From Solibacillus silvestris_B (GTDB lineage: Bacteria; Bacillota; Bacilli; Bacillales_A; Planococcaceae): a stretch of 64,000 nucleotides of DNA. Positions 8,740 through 17,774 of the stretch are shown here, in pieces. The notes beneath the pieces were generated by a model. It did no database searches, was not told the DNA's origin, and was given only the letters and a program-made list of their open reading frames with translations. The translations under genes and the position numbers were made by a program. Positions within the stretch are counted from its first letter, which is position 1. Each line of letters begins with the position of its first letter. Location: the NCBI RefSeq assembly GCF_051967575.1, contig NZ_JBQCJW010000002.1:1-64000 (forward strand). The letters are read 5' to 3'.

Positions 8740-9110
8740 GGTGTCTTACGTTAATCAACATATTTCATACTTTAGATGAACAGTTTTCACACGAAAAAAT
8801 GAGCTGTTCGTGGATATTTCAACAACTAATACGTTATTGTCCACTAATAAAGTGCAAAATGATGCGAAATGCAACGCGTGTTTTCTTCCGTCTCTGTCTT
8901 GTGTAGATCAAAGCAGATTTTTTTATCATTTACTGTTAAAAACAGGTACAGTTCTTTAATAGATACTGTCCTAGAGCTACTATAACAAGTTTGAAAGAAA
9001 ACGTACAGAATAATTCACTTTTTCTGCAAAAAGAAATTATCCAGCAGAACAATATGAAGCCCGCTATCGGGTATTGTAAATCCGTATGCAAAAACAGCGG
9101 GCTGGCCGGT
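8740..9110 (-). other. Gene-free leader between birA and panB
   Basis: No reading frame with a ribosome binding site is seen. On the minus strand it holds a stem AGCCCGCT/AGCGGGCT (about 9058-9105) just past birA without a strong U-tract, then an AT-rich stretch with short complementary pieces such as GAACAG/CTGTTC near 8780-8800. The region would be a long 5' leader for panB. A pan-type RNA motif is conceivable since such RNAs precede panB, but I could not recognise its features. Confidence 0.4.
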
Positions 9111-10094
9111 TTACAATAATTCGATATCAGCCGAATAAATGCCTTTAATATCGCCATTTGCTTGACGAATTTCCAGCACACCGCTTTCTGTAATGCCTAT
9201 TGCCTGTCCTTCAACTACTTCTCGCAAAGTTGTCGCTTTTACTTGTTTTCCAATTGTTCCTGAAGACTCTTCCCATATTTTTTTAATTAATGCAAAACCG
9301 TTTTTCACATAATGATCACTGTAATGCTCCAAAAAATCGAGCACATTTGCGACTAAATGCACGCGCTCAATCCCCTTGCCTTCTTCAATCGAAATTGATG
9401 TCGCAATCTGTTTTAATTGTTCAGGGAAATCATCCCGCTTCTGATTCACATTAATGCCGATTCCGATTAGCAATGCTTGTATACGATCTGCTTCTGCCAC
9501 CATTTCAGTTAAAATGCCTGTCGTTTTTTTGCCGTTTATCAAAATATCATTCGGCCATTTAATTTCGGGAGTGAAGTTTTTAAAACTTGCCTTCATCGCT
9601 TGGACGATCGATACAGCCGTTACGAGTGTAAATTGCGGTGCTTGATGCGGGGCGATATCAGGGCGGATAATTAGCGTCATCCAAATACCTTTCCCTTCAG
9701 ATGAATCCCATTCGCGCATCATGCGCCCGCGCCCTGCTGTTTGATGTTCAGCAATGACAATTGTGCCATCTGGCGCATCCGCCCTTACAAGCTCATGGGC
9801 TACGAGCTGTGTCGATTCAACTCTTTCATAATAATGCACTTGCCGGCCATAGCGCTTCGTCGTCAAAAACTGCTGCAATTGCCCCATATCGACTTTATCG
9901 GGCACCGACAAAAGCTTATACCCCCGTTTTTTCACCGTTTCAAACTCATAGCCTTCTTGCTTCAATGTTTGCATATGCTTCCAAATAGCCGTTCTTGAAA
10001 CTTGAAGCTCATCCGCTAAAACCTGCCCCGAAATGGGCTCCCCTCCCGCGTTTAAAAACCGTTTTAAAATTTCATCCTTCATCGTCAAATGCAT
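9111..10094 (-). CDS. birA: Bifunctional biotin ligase / biotin operon repressor
   Basis: A 327-residue protein that activates biotin with ATP and attaches it to acetyl-CoA carboxylase and pyruvate carboxylase, and can repress biotin genes. An N-terminal winged helix (about residues 10-60, LADELQVSRTAIWKHMQTLK) precedes the ligase domain with ESTQ, AGRGRMMREW, KWPNDI and a C-terminal SH3-like part. The start at 10094 has AAGGAA seven bases upstream; an in-frame ATG at 10082 is an alternative. It overlaps the cca end by 23 bases, so the two are coupled. Confidence 0.95.
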   Translation of the reverse strand: MHLTMKDEILKRFLNAGGEPISGQVLADELQVSRTAIWKHMQTLKQEGYEFETVKKRGYKLLSVPDKVDMGQLQQFLTTKRYGRQVHYYERVESTQLVAHELVRADAPDGTIVIAEHQTAGRGRMMREWDSSEGKGIWMTLIIRPDIAPHQAPQFTLVTAVSIVQAMKASFKNFTPEIKWPNDILINGKKTTGILTEMVAEADRIQALLIGIGINVNQKRDDFPEQLKQIATSISIEEGKGIERVHLVANVLDFLEHYSDHYVKNGFALIKKIWEESSGTIGKQVKATTLREVVEGQAIGITESGVLEIRQANGDIKGIYSADIELL

Positions 10095-11241
10095 GAAACC
10101 ATTCCTTTAACTGTTGTTTATCATTATCGACTTCATTGTTCACGACGGCTTGAATCGCTGCATCCAAAGTCGTTTTAATCCAGGCACCGCGTTTTTTGGA
10201 CGACCAGTTCAATAAATCTTTCCCGGATATCGCAAGCTGCTGCGCATTTTGGATCGGCAAGTTATCTTTTCGCTCTGCCAAAGTTTCATATGAAAATGAA
10301 AGTATTCGATTTTGCCATTTGGCAAATTGATAGGCTGTCTGTAATATATACAAATCAAAACGCATTAAATCGATAGGCCGTATGCCATTTATTAAGCTTT
10401 CATATGCTTCCAGAACACTTTTCGCAAACAGCTTATCGTTGTTCGAACAACGATAGGCGGATAGCAAAGAGAGGTCGCATTCATTGACGAGACAAAAGTA
10501 AGCCCAGCCGACTCGGCGATCTTCCGAATAGAAATCCGTCCATTTATATTGATTGAAATCGCCTTGCAAGTATCGGCCTAATGTTGTATTTTCCATATAT
10601 TCGATTCCAAGCCGGACATGATTGGATATGAAAATTTTTGATAGCTCCACTTGAATCCGTTCCATCGCAATATATGTGATCGTAGCCGCTTTTTGTTGTA
10701 TCGCCTGAAATGTTTTGCCCTCTATCGAAAAATGGAGTTGTGCTGCAAAGCGAACGGCCCGCAGCATACGTAATGCGTCCTCTTCAAACCGTTGAATTGG
10801 TTCGCCTACTGCGCAAATTATTTTACTATCAATATGCTGACGACCATTATAAAAGTCGATGTATTCCCCTGATTTACTGAGCGCCATCGCATTCATTGTA
10901 AAATCCCGACGCTTTAAATCCTCTTTTAAATTACGGACAAATTGCACGTTATCAGGGCGGCGATGATCGCTGTAAGTAGACTCTGTCCGATATGTCGTCA
11001 CTTCGATCGGTTCGTTGCAATCAAGCACAAGCACAGTGCCATGAGCGATTCCTATGTCAATTGTATGAGGAAAAACGGCCTGGATTTCTTCGGGCAATGC
11101 ACTAGTGGCAATATCAACATCATTATTTTCCTTTTTCAAATAATAATCCCTTACTGCCCCCCCGACGATAAATGCTTCAAAACCGGCTTGTTCTATCTTA
11201 TTAATGACTTCCTTCGCTGCTTGCCACTGTTTTGGAATCAT
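10072..11241 (-). CDS. cca: CCA tRNA nucleotidyltransferase
   Basis: A 389-residue class II enzyme that builds or repairs the 3' CCA end of tRNAs. The head domain has GGAVRDYYL and the metal-binding DVDIAT, then RRDFTMNAMA and EDALRMLRAVRFAAQL; the C-terminal body and tail are less conserved. The start was set at the ATG of MIPKQWQAAKEV because it fits homologous N-termini; the frame is open for 15 more codons inside bshA. It overlaps the bshA end by about 41 bases and the birA start by 23. The order bshA-cca-birA is as in B. subtilis. Confidence 0.93.
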   Translation of the reverse strand: MIPKQWQAAKEVINKIEQAGFEAFIVGGAVRDYYLKKENNDVDIATSALPEEIQAVFPHTIDIGIAHGTVLVLDCNEPIEVTTYRTESTYSDHRRPDNVQFVRNLKEDLKRRDFTMNAMALSKSGEYIDFYNGRQHIDSKIICAVGEPIQRFEEDALRMLRAVRFAAQLHFSIEGKTFQAIQQKAATITYIAMERIQVELSKIFISNHVRLGIEYMENTTLGRYLQGDFNQYKWTDFYSEDRRVGWAYFCLVNECDLSLLSAYRCSNNDKLFAKSVLEAYESLINGIRPIDLMRFDLYILQTAYQFAKWQNRILSFSYETLAERKDNLPIQNAQQLAISGKDLLNWSSKKRGAWIKTTLDAAIQAVVNNEVDNDKQQLKEWFHAFDDEG

Positions 11242-12373
11242 TCTTTTTTTCCGCCACTCTTTCATATAGTCGTTCATATTGCTCAATCATTTTTGATTCA
11301 TGGAATTGTTCACGGACTGCTTGTAATGCCGCCTGTCGGAAAGAAGCGTGTTTTTCCTCGTCCTGCAGCAACTCGACTGCATAATCCGCAACTGCCTGCG
11401 TATCACCAAGCTCCACTAAATAGCCGTTTACACCGTGATCGATCACTTCCGGAATCCCTCCGATTGCTGTGCCGATTCCCGGGACGCCGCAAGCCATCGC
11501 TTCTAGTAAGACTAGTCCAAAAGATTCCTTTTCAGATAGCAATAACTTTAAATCACTAATTGCGAATAGCTCGGTAATATTTTCTTGCTTACCTAGGAAT
11601 AGTACATCTTTTTTATATGGTGAAGCTTTTACAATATCCATAACGCGCTGTTTTTCCGGTCCATCTCCGACCAGCAATAATTTGGCAGGCAACTGTTCGC
11701 GAATTTTCATAAATGAATTAACAATATCGGGCAAGTTCTTGATTTTCCGGAAATTCGAAATGTGGATCAGTACTTTTTCATGCGGCAAAATACCGAATTG
11801 CTCTTTTAAATTGCCTGGGTCAACCGGCTTAAATACATTGTCGTCCACAAAATTGTAAATCGTATCAATCGGCACTTTCGTATCTATCAAATCATAAGTT
11901 TGCTGTTTCAATGATTCCGAGACCGCTGTAACCGCATCCGAACAATCAATCCCATATTTAATCGCCTGGGCCAATGTCGAATCTTCGCCTAAAACAGAAA
12001 TATCCGTACCATGCAATGTTGTGACAATACCGAAATCCTCGCCGCTCATATGGCGGGCCAATACAGCGCATACAGCATGTGGAATCGCGTAATGCACATG
12101 CAATATATCCAGCTTCTCCTCTTTCACAACATCCGCCATCTTACTAGCTAAAGCAATATCGTATGGTGGATATTGAAATACCGAATAATTATTAACTTCA
12201 ACTTCATGGAAAAAGACGTTTGGATAAATTTTATTAAGTCGAAATGGTACACTCGATGTAATGAAGTGAATTTCATGTCCTCGTTCTGCCAACATTTTCC
12301 CCAGTTCTGTTGCAATAACTCCTGAACCTCCAACTGTCGGATAACATGTAATACCAATTTTTAATTTTTTCAT
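11201..12373 (-). CDS. bshA: N-acetyl-alpha-D-glucosaminyl L-malate synthase
   Basis: A 390-residue GT4 glycosyltransferase that joins UDP-GlcNAc and L-malate, the first step of bacillithiol synthesis. The N-terminus KIGITCYPTVGGSGVIATEL, the HVHYAIPHA segment, and the nucleotide-sugar motif ESFGLVLLEAMACGVP are diagnostic. The start is the ATG behind GGATGGGGAG; four upstream codons are disregarded. The bshB1 deacetylase gene that sits between mgsA and bshA in B. subtilis is absent: only about 40 bases separate them. The bacillithiol disulfide reductase ypdA is found 40 kb away in this window. Confidence 0.95.
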   Translation of the reverse strand: MKKLKIGITCYPTVGGSGVIATELGKMLAERGHEIHFITSSVPFRLNKIYPNVFFHEVEVNNYSVFQYPPYDIALASKMADVVKEEKLDILHVHYAIPHAVCAVLARHMSGEDFGIVTTLHGTDISVLGEDSTLAQAIKYGIDCSDAVTAVSESLKQQTYDLIDTKVPIDTIYNFVDDNVFKPVDPGNLKEQFGILPHEKVLIHISNFRKIKNLPDIVNSFMKIREQLPAKLLLVGDGPEKQRVMDIVKASPYKKDVLFLGKQENITELFAISDLKLLLSEKESFGLVLLEAMACGVPGIGTAIGGIPEVIDHGVNGYLVELGDTQAVADYAVELLQDEEKHASFRQAALQAVREQFHESKMIEQYERLYERVAEKKNDSKTVASSEGSH

Positions 12374-12412
12374 TCGTCTCCCCATCCTTTCAAAAGTACA
12401 ATTAATTATTCT

Positions 12413-12817
12413 TTATTGCCTGCGTTGCTCCAAAATGCGCCAATCAACAAAGCCTTCTTGTAATCCCTTCAGCAAAATTTCCGCTGTCCCCATATTTGTC
12501 GCAAGCGGGATATGATATAAATCGCATAATCTCACCAACGCCATAACGTCTGGTTCATGCGGCTGGGCTGTTAAAGGATCACGGAAGAAAAAAACCATAT
12601 CCATGTCATTATTGGCAATCATCGCCCCAATTTGCTGATCTCCGCCTAATGGGCCAGATCTGAATTTTGTAATGGAAAGCCCTGTTTCAGCTTCAATCAT
12701 TGTACCAGTCGTTCCTGTAGCATATAAATCATGCTCTTCCAAAATAGCTCGATATGCAATCGCAAACTGAATCAGATTATCCTTTTTCCGATCATGTGCT
12801 ATTAACGCAATTTTCAT
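12413..12817 (-). CDS. mgsA: Methylglyoxal synthase
   Basis: A 134-residue cytosolic enzyme that converts dihydroxyacetone phosphate to methylglyoxal and phosphate, a glycolytic bypass. It shows KIALIAHDRKKD, the phosphate-binding GTTGT, SGPLGGDQQIGA and the catalytic Asp in MDMVFFFRDPLTAQPHEPD. The ATG at 12817 was chosen; three upstream codons from a TTG are possible but lack a ribosome binding site. It sits 16 bases after dapB and is co-transcribed with dapB and bshA. Confidence 0.96.
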   Translation of the reverse strand: MKIALIAHDRKKDNLIQFAIAYRAILEEHDLYATGTTGTMIEAETGLSITKFRSGPLGGDQQIGAMIANNDMDMVFFFRDPLTAQPHEPDVMALVRLCDLYHIPLATNMGTAEILLKGLQEGFVDWRILEQRRQ

Positions 12818-12833
12818 AAATTTCAACTCATTT

Positions 12834-13631
12834 CTAAAGGATGTTCTCTAAACCGTATATTAATGTATTACTTTTCATGACTTTTTCAATACTAAATACA
12901 ACACCGCCCATGAAACTGCTGCGATTTAAAGAATCATGACGAATTGTTAATAGCTCCCCTGTCCCCCCAAATAATACTTGTTGATGGGCGACTAAACCTG
13001 GAAGTCTCACCGAATGAATGCGCATCCCTTCAAAGTCCGCGCCTCTTGCACCAGTATGTGTTTCTTTTTCATTTGGATGTCCTTGTTCTTTCGCCCCCCG
13101 CGCTTGGCTGATTAGCTGCGCTGTTTTAATACCTGTACCCGACGGCGCATCAAGCTTTTGATCATGGTGCATCTCAATAATTTCTACATCGGGGAAATAT
13201 TTCACCGCATCTTTCGCAAACTTCATCATCAATATGGCACCAATGGCAAAGTTCGGTGCGATAATACAGCCCAATTGCTTCTCTTTTGCCAATTGCTGCA
13301 ATTCTTCAAGCTGTTCATCTGTAAAGCCTGTCGTGCCAACAACAGGTCTCACATTATGTAATAACGCTTCTTTTGTCCGTTCATAGACACAATGCGGATT
13401 CGTTAAATCAACAAGCACATCCGGTTTTGTGTGTTGTACAAGCTCGCTAAAATTTATATAAATTGGAATTTCATAATCGTTGGGGAATTCATCCAATGCC
13501 GCAAGTGTTGTGCCGACTTCTTTATAATCCAATGCTGCAACAAGCTCCATCGATTCGTTTTTCATAATAGTATGTACTGCTTCCATTCCCATTTTGCCTC
13601 GTGCTCCGGCAATCGCTACTCTGATAGTCAT
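12834..13631 (-). CDS. dapB: 4-hydroxy-tetrahydrodipicolinate reductase
   Basis: A 265-residue NAD(P)H-dependent reductase of the lysine/diaminopimelate pathway, needed for peptidoglycan and for spore dipicolinate. The Rossmann motif AIAGARGKMG is at residues 6-15; VGTTGF, the catalytic EMHHDQKLDAPSGT block and HDSLNRSSFMGG follow. The start has AAAGGAG eight bases upstream. It is first in the operon dapB-mgsA-bshA-cca-birA and is divergent from the yitT-type gene, with about 200 bases of shared promoter region. Confidence 0.97.
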   Translation of the reverse strand: MTIRVAIAGARGKMGMEAVHTIMKNESMELVAALDYKEVGTTLAALDEFPNDYEIPIYINFSELVQHTKPDVLVDLTNPHCVYERTKEALLHNVRPVVGTTGFTDEQLEELQQLAKEKQLGCIIAPNFAIGAILMMKFAKDAVKYFPDVEIIEMHHDQKLDAPSGTGIKTAQLISQARGAKEQGHPNEKETHTGARGADFEGMRIHSVRLPGLVAHQQVLFGGTGELLTIRHDSLNRSSFMGGVVFSIEKVMKSNTLIYGLENIL

Positions 13632-13728
13632 AACATAAACTCCTTTATTCTTAAAACTGCAATATTTTATTTTATTTTGCCCATAATCGTAATAGGACTA
13701 TAAAAAAACTCCACATAATTCAACTTTA

Positions 13729-13756
13729 TTGACTCTGTTGTCAAATCCATTAAAAT
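13729..13756 (+). promoter_or_regulatory. Likely sigma-A promoter of the yitT-type gene
   Basis: TTGACT (13729-13734), 16 bases, then TAAAAT (13751-13756), about 75 bases upstream of the start at 13834. This is a by-eye match to the sigma-A consensus. Confidence 0.5.
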
Positions 13757-13833
13757 CAAACATAATAAACGTTGTAGCCTTTTTTCTACTTTAATAAACA
13801 TTTTCTTACACATCACATGTCAGGAGGATTACT

Positions 13834-14700
13834 ATGCAAGGTATTAAAATAAAAAACATCATCGGGATCCTCATCGGTACAGCTCTCTTCAGTTTTGGGT
13901 TTGTGCACTTCAATATGCAGAACCAACTCGGTGAAGGTGGATTTAGTGGTATTACACTTATTTTATATTTTACACTAAATTGGGACCCAGCATTAATGAA
14001 TTTACTCTTAAATATTCCAATGTTCATACTTGGGTGGCGTTTACTAGGTAGAAAATCATTCATCTATACAATTATCGGTACGATTGGCGTATCCGTTTTC
14101 TTAAAAATATTCCAAATATACGAAGTCGATATGAACTTACAGGATGACCTATTCCTCGTATCTCTATTTGCCGGTGTATTTGTTGGGATCGGCTTGGGCA
14201 TTGTATTCCGTTTTGGCGGCACGACCGGCGGGGTAGATATTTTAGCGCGGCTCGCGAATAAATATCTCGGCTGGAGCATGGGCAAAACGATGTTCGGTTT
14301 TGATTTTTTCGTCATTATCCTTTCATGGCTGACGTTTTTAGATGCTCGCTCTATGATGTATACATTGGTCGCCGTCTATATTGGCGGTCGTGTCATCGAT
14401 TTCGTGCAAGAAGGTGCTTATTCGGCAAAGGGCGCCTTTATCATTTCGCTTCAATCCGATGAAATAGCTGATTTGATTTCGGAAAAAATGGATCGTGGCG
14501 TCACGATATTCGATGGACACGGCCATTTTACGAAAGAGCACCGGAATGTACTCTACTGTGTTGTGGCGCGAAATGAAATCGTCCGTTTAAAAAACATTGT
14601 CCATGGGATTGACCCGCATGCATTCGTCTCGATAATGGACGTTCGCGATGTTGCGGGTGAAGGCTTTACATTAGATGATAAAAAGCAGCCAATAAATTAA
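13834..14700 (+). CDS. YitT-family membrane protein
   Basis: A 288-residue integral membrane protein of the YitT family (DUF161 membrane part with a C-terminal DUF2179 domain). Five or so hydrophobic segments fill residues 8-190, including GIGLGIVFRFGGTTGGVDIL; the soluble tail contains RGVTIFDGHGHFTKEHRNVLYCVV and DPHAFVSIMDVRDVAGEGF, typical of DUF2179. The biochemical role of the family is unknown. It is the only backbone gene on the plus strand between 1.6 and 58 kb. The GGAGGATTACT ribosome binding site supports the start, and a terminator follows at once. In B. subtilis a paralogue (ypjC) sits near dapB. Confidence 0.9.
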   Translation: MQGIKIKNIIGILIGTALFSFGFVHFNMQNQLGEGGFSGITLILYFTLNWDPALMNLLLNIPMFILGWRLLGRKSFIYTIIGTIGVSVFLKIFQIYEVDMNLQDDLFLVSLFAGVFVGIGLGIVFRFGGTTGGVDILARLANKYLGWSMGKTMFGFDFFVIILSWLTFLDARSMMYTLVAVYIGGRVIDFVQEGAYSAKGAFIISLQSDEIADLISEKMDRGVTIFDGHGHFTKEHRNVLYCVVARNEIVRLKNIVHGIDPHAFVSIMDVRDVAGEGFTLDDKKQPIN

Positions 14701-14740
14701 AAAAAGTGTTAGGTAAACTGAATTTACCTAACACTTTTTG
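14701..14740. terminator. Bidirectional terminator
   Basis: AAAAAGTGTTAGGTAAA pairs exactly with TTTACCTAACACTTTTT around a short loop. It is placed between two convergent genes and has A/T tracts on both sides, so it serves both. Confidence 0.93.
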
Positions 14741-14744
14741 AAAA

Positions 14745-15425
14745 TCAATCGTCGGAACTCATGCCTGTATAAATCAAGATGAGACGCAATAGCTCCATAA
14801 CCGCTACAGCCGCTGCCGCAACATATGTCATCGCCGCCGCATTCAGCACTTTGCGCGCAGAACGCTCTTCTCCATTATTAATGATGCCTAAGGAAACGAC
14901 TTCATTCATCGCCCGTTTCGACGCATCAAACTCCACTGGCAATGTTACTAATTGGAATACAACACCTGCTGCCAATAAAACAATACCTAAAGCTAAAAAG
15001 CCTGTTGATGAAGCGAATATACCAATCAGCACGAAAATCCATGACATATTTGATGAAATATTAGCAACCGGGACCAGTTTTGAACGTAATGTTAAAAATG
15101 AATAGGCATCCGCATGCTGCATCGCATGACCGACTTCGTGCGCCGCTACAGCTGTACCAGCGATCGAAGAATTGTAATAGTTGTCTTCAGATAATGCAAC
15201 AGTTTTAGTTGCAGGATTATAGTGATCAGCTAAATAACCTTGTGTTGGCACGACACGTACATCTGTCAAACCATGCTGATCTAAAATGTAACGTGCCACT
15301 TGTGCACCCGTCATCCCTTTTTCAGCTGAAACTTTAGCGAACTTTTTGTACGTACTTTTCACCTTCATTTGCGCATACAACGGTAATAGCATAATGATGA
15401 TAAAATAAACGATATACATTCCCAT
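14745..15425 (-). CDS. Zinc-dependent membrane peptidase (YugP-like)
   Basis: A 226-residue membrane protein of the PF04298 neutral zinc metallopeptidase family. A first membrane helix spans residues 3-19; the zinc site HEVGHAMQH begins at residue 96; two or three more helices follow (MSWIFVLIGIFASSTGFLAL and later), then LPVEFDASKRA with the likely third ligand, and a final helix near the C-terminus. The substrate is unknown. The AAAGGAAG ribosome binding site is well placed. It lies between ypjA and the convergent terminator. Confidence 0.9.
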   Translation of the reverse strand: MGMYIVYFIIIMLLPLYAQMKVKSTYKKFAKVSAEKGMTGAQVARYILDQHGLTDVRVVPTQGYLADHYNPATKTVALSEDNYYNSSIAGTAVAAHEVGHAMQHADAYSFLTLRSKLVPVANISSNMSWIFVLIGIFASSTGFLALGIVLLAAGVVFQLVTLPVEFDASKRAMNEVVSLGIINNGEERSARKVLNAAAMTYVAAAAVAVMELLRLILIYTGMSSDD

Positions 15426-15476
15426 TATCGTACTTCCTTTCTATATCTTTCAATTCTCTTTAATTCTAAAGACTTT

Positions 15477-16076
15477 CTACTGCTGTTGCAAATATTCGCG
15501 CTTGCGGCTTTCCAAAAAAGCGAGCAATATACATGCAATCGAAAGCCAAAATGTGAAATATCCAATCTCGCTTGGATATTGATAAATCACACGGTAAAAT
15601 GGCATTTGGCCAAACAAATAATCGATAATGTCATTATGCAGCGTCCAAATAGCAGCAACCATCACGTGCCACATTTTAAATCGATATTTTGGTAAATAAA
15701 GAACTGCTTGTACTGCCATTAAAAAATGCGAAGCGACCAACATCCAGCCTGCCGCCCCTAGTTCACCCGTTTCTGCCAATGTAAGGAGATTCATTACAAC
15801 TGCCCATAGACCATATTTGATTAATGTAACGAGTGCAAGCACTTCCATCAATTTATAATTTTTCCCGAAAAGCCAACCAATAATAGCGAAGCAGAAAAAT
15901 AAGCTCGCAGTCGGTGAATCCGGGACAAAAATATAATAAATCGGCTCTGTTACTGCAAGCTGTCCTTTATACCAATAATAACCGTAAATCGTTCCGAGCA
16001 AATTAATAATAAGCAATAAACTTAAAAATGCGCGCTGGTTCATCAAATACCAAAATTGCATGACGTATGCTCTCAT
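15477..16076 (-). CDS. ypjA: DUF1405 membrane protein YpjA
   Basis: A 199-residue integral membrane protein with about six helices, recognised as the DUF1405/YpjA family by LLLIINLLGTIYGYYWYKGQL, FVPDSPTASLFF and IWTLHNDIIDYLFG. The function is unknown. It lies next to the qcrABC operon as in other Bacillales but is separated from it by a terminator. AAGGAGAACAA precedes the ATG. The cell role is probably in the cytoplasmic membrane. Confidence 0.9.
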   Translation of the reverse strand: MRAYVMQFWYLMNQRAFLSLLLIINLLGTIYGYYWYKGQLAVTEPIYYIFVPDSPTASLFFCFAIIGWLFGKNYKLMEVLALVTLIKYGLWAVVMNLLTLAETGELGAAGWMLVASHFLMAVQAVLYLPKYRFKMWHVMVAAIWTLHNDIIDYLFGQMPFYRVIYQYPSEIGYFTFWLSIACILLAFLESRKREYLQQQ

Positions 16077-16200
16077 TTGTTCTCCTTCTTTTCCTAGTCG
16101 AAATTCTTTTCATATCATATGTATTTTGTGCAACTTTCATAAAAGATGCACGTCTTTTATTATATACGCGCTTAGTAAGAGAAGCAAAAAATTTCTATAG

Positions 16201-16228
16201 AAAAAGAGAGTCAGCATTCTGACCCTCT
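16201..16228 (-). terminator. Terminator of the qcrABC operon
   Basis: AAAGAGaGTCAG pairs with CTGACcCTCTTT around CATT, followed on the minus strand by CTTTTTC. It is 16 bases past the qcrC stop. Confidence 0.85.
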
Positions 16229-16243
16229 TTAAGTTAAAAATGA

Positions 16244-17038
16244 TTATTCTGCTTCCTTTAATCCTGCGATAAATTCAGCTAAAACTTGAAGCTCTTCTTC
16301 AGTACCTGTAAATGCTCCACCTGGCATACCGCCGCGGCCATTTACGATTACTTCTTGTACTTCTTCGGCTGTTAATTCATTGCCTAAAAGCATAGGTCCA
16401 GATACACCAGCTAAGTCTCCGCCGTGACATCCGATACATGAAGCCTGAGCTTGGTAAATTTCATAGCCTTCAGAAGTTTCATCAACCTCAACATCCGGTA
16501 ATAACCCTAAATGTTTATCAGTAATTTCACCTTGTGCTTTAACCGCTTCCCAGTTAGTCGCATCAACTGATTCCCAAGTTGTATAAATAAGTGCTGCTAC
16601 TGCCAACAACATGAATGCTGTTGGTAACGGACGTTTTGATGGGCGACGTTCAGGCGTTGTATCCAAGAAAGGCGCCAATGCCAAAGCACCAAATGCGATA
16701 CCTGGAATTACCATCGCTCCAATTACGTTATATGGACCAGATGCATATGAGTATTTTAATAATTGGTACATCGATAGGAAGTACCAGTCCGGTAACGGAA
16801 TATAAGATGCATTTGTTGGATCTGCCGGACCTTCAAGTGGTGAAGGATGTGCGACAGTTAATAGTAAATAACCGATTAGGAAAACCGCTCCAACCATCCA
16901 TTCTTTTAATAGAAAGTCAGGCCAGAAAGCTTCTGTTTTCCCTGGATACTCGGTATAATCTTTCGGCACGTTCGGCATACGGTTATTCGCTTTTACACGT
17001 GAATCACCTACGAACTTCATACCTTTTCCGCGTTGCAT
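16244..17038 (-). CDS. qcrC: Menaquinol:cytochrome c reductase, cytochrome c subunit
   Basis: A 264-residue fused subunit of the bc complex: an N-terminal part matching the C-terminal half of cytochrome b (FLLKEWMVGAVFLIGYLL, IPLPDWYFLSMYQLLKYSY) and a C-terminal cytochrome c domain with the haem site CIGCH at 201-205 and a probable axial Met near 238 (GGMPGG). It begins MQRGKGMKFVGDSR, as B. subtilis QcrC does. It passes electrons from menaquinol to cytochrome c at the membrane. It is the last gene of qcrA-qcrB-qcrC. Confidence 0.97.
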   Translation of the reverse strand: MQRGKGMKFVGDSRVKANNRMPNVPKDYTEYPGKTEAFWPDFLLKEWMVGAVFLIGYLLLTVAHPSPLEGPADPTNASYIPLPDWYFLSMYQLLKYSYASGPYNVIGAMVIPGIAFGALALAPFLDTTPERRPSKRPLPTAFMLLAVAALIYTTWESVDATNWEAVKAQGEITDKHLGLLPDVEVDETSEGYEIYQAQASCIGCHGGDLAGVSGPMLLGNELTAEEVQEVIVNGRGGMPGGAFTGTEEELQVLAEFIAGLKEAE

Positions 17039-17077
17039 AGTGTCCCCTCCTTAAAAAGTAGTACAATTAGTTTCAGA

Positions 17078-17752
17078 TCATAGAGGTCCTGAAATACCTT
17101 GGCGGCGGATCATAATAAAGTGAACTGCCAATAAAGCAAATAATGCTGCTGGTAAGAAGAATACATGAATAGCAAAGAAACGAGTTAAAGTTTGCGCACC
17201 AATAATCGTTGAGTCTCCAGCTAATAATACTTTTATCGTTTCGCCTAAAAACGGAACAGATGCAGCAATTTCAATACCTACTTTAGTTGCGAATAATGCT
17301 TTCATATCCCATGGCAATAAATAACCTGTGAAACCTAAACCTAACATAATTGCAAAAATACCTACACCAACTAACCAGTTTAATTCACGAGGTTTTTTAT
17401 AAGAACCTGTGAAGAATACACGAAGTGTATGTAAGAACATCATAACGATTACTAAAGACGCCCCCCAATGGTGCATACCACGAACGATTTCACCGAATGC
17501 TACTTCGTTTTGTAAATAATAAACTGATTTCCAAGCATTTTCTACGTCTGGTACGTAGTACATTGTCAAGAACATACCTGATAGAATTTGAATTACTGTG
17601 ATGAAGAAAGTTAATCCCCCGAAACAGTAAACGAATGCTGAAAAGTGATGGGCAGGGTTAACGTGCTCTGGCACTTCGTGGTCGGCAATATCACGCCAAA
17701 TAGGAGTAATATCTAAACGTTCATCGACCCAATCATAAATTTTATTTAGCAC
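17078..17752 (-). CDS. qcrB: Menaquinol:cytochrome c reductase, cytochrome b subunit
   Basis: A 224-residue cytochrome b6-type membrane protein with four main helices. The haem ligands are likely the His pairs in MHHWGASLVIVMMFLHTLRVF and in FAIHVFFLPAALFALLAVHF. The N-terminus MLNKIYDWVDERLDITPIWR and GFTGYLLPWDMKA are family signatures. It forms the quinol-oxidising core with QcrA and QcrC and is the middle gene of the operon. It is the short Bacillus-type form, the rest of cytochrome b being fused in qcrC. Confidence 0.97.
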   Translation of the reverse strand: MLNKIYDWVDERLDITPIWRDIADHEVPEHVNPAHHFSAFVYCFGGLTFFITVIQILSGMFLTMYYVPDVENAWKSVYYLQNEVAFGEIVRGMHHWGASLVIVMMFLHTLRVFFTGSYKKPRELNWLVGVGIFAIMLGLGFTGYLLPWDMKALFATKVGIEIAASVPFLGETIKVLLAGDSTIIGAQTLTRFFAIHVFFLPAALFALLAVHFIMIRRQGISGPL

Positions 17753-17774
17753 TGTGTCGTACCCCCTAACTTAT

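Noticed and set aside
9058..9105. Stem AGCCCGCT/AGCGGGCT downstream of birA
   Set aside because: The loop is about 30 bases and no U-tract follows, so I did not call it a terminator for birA.
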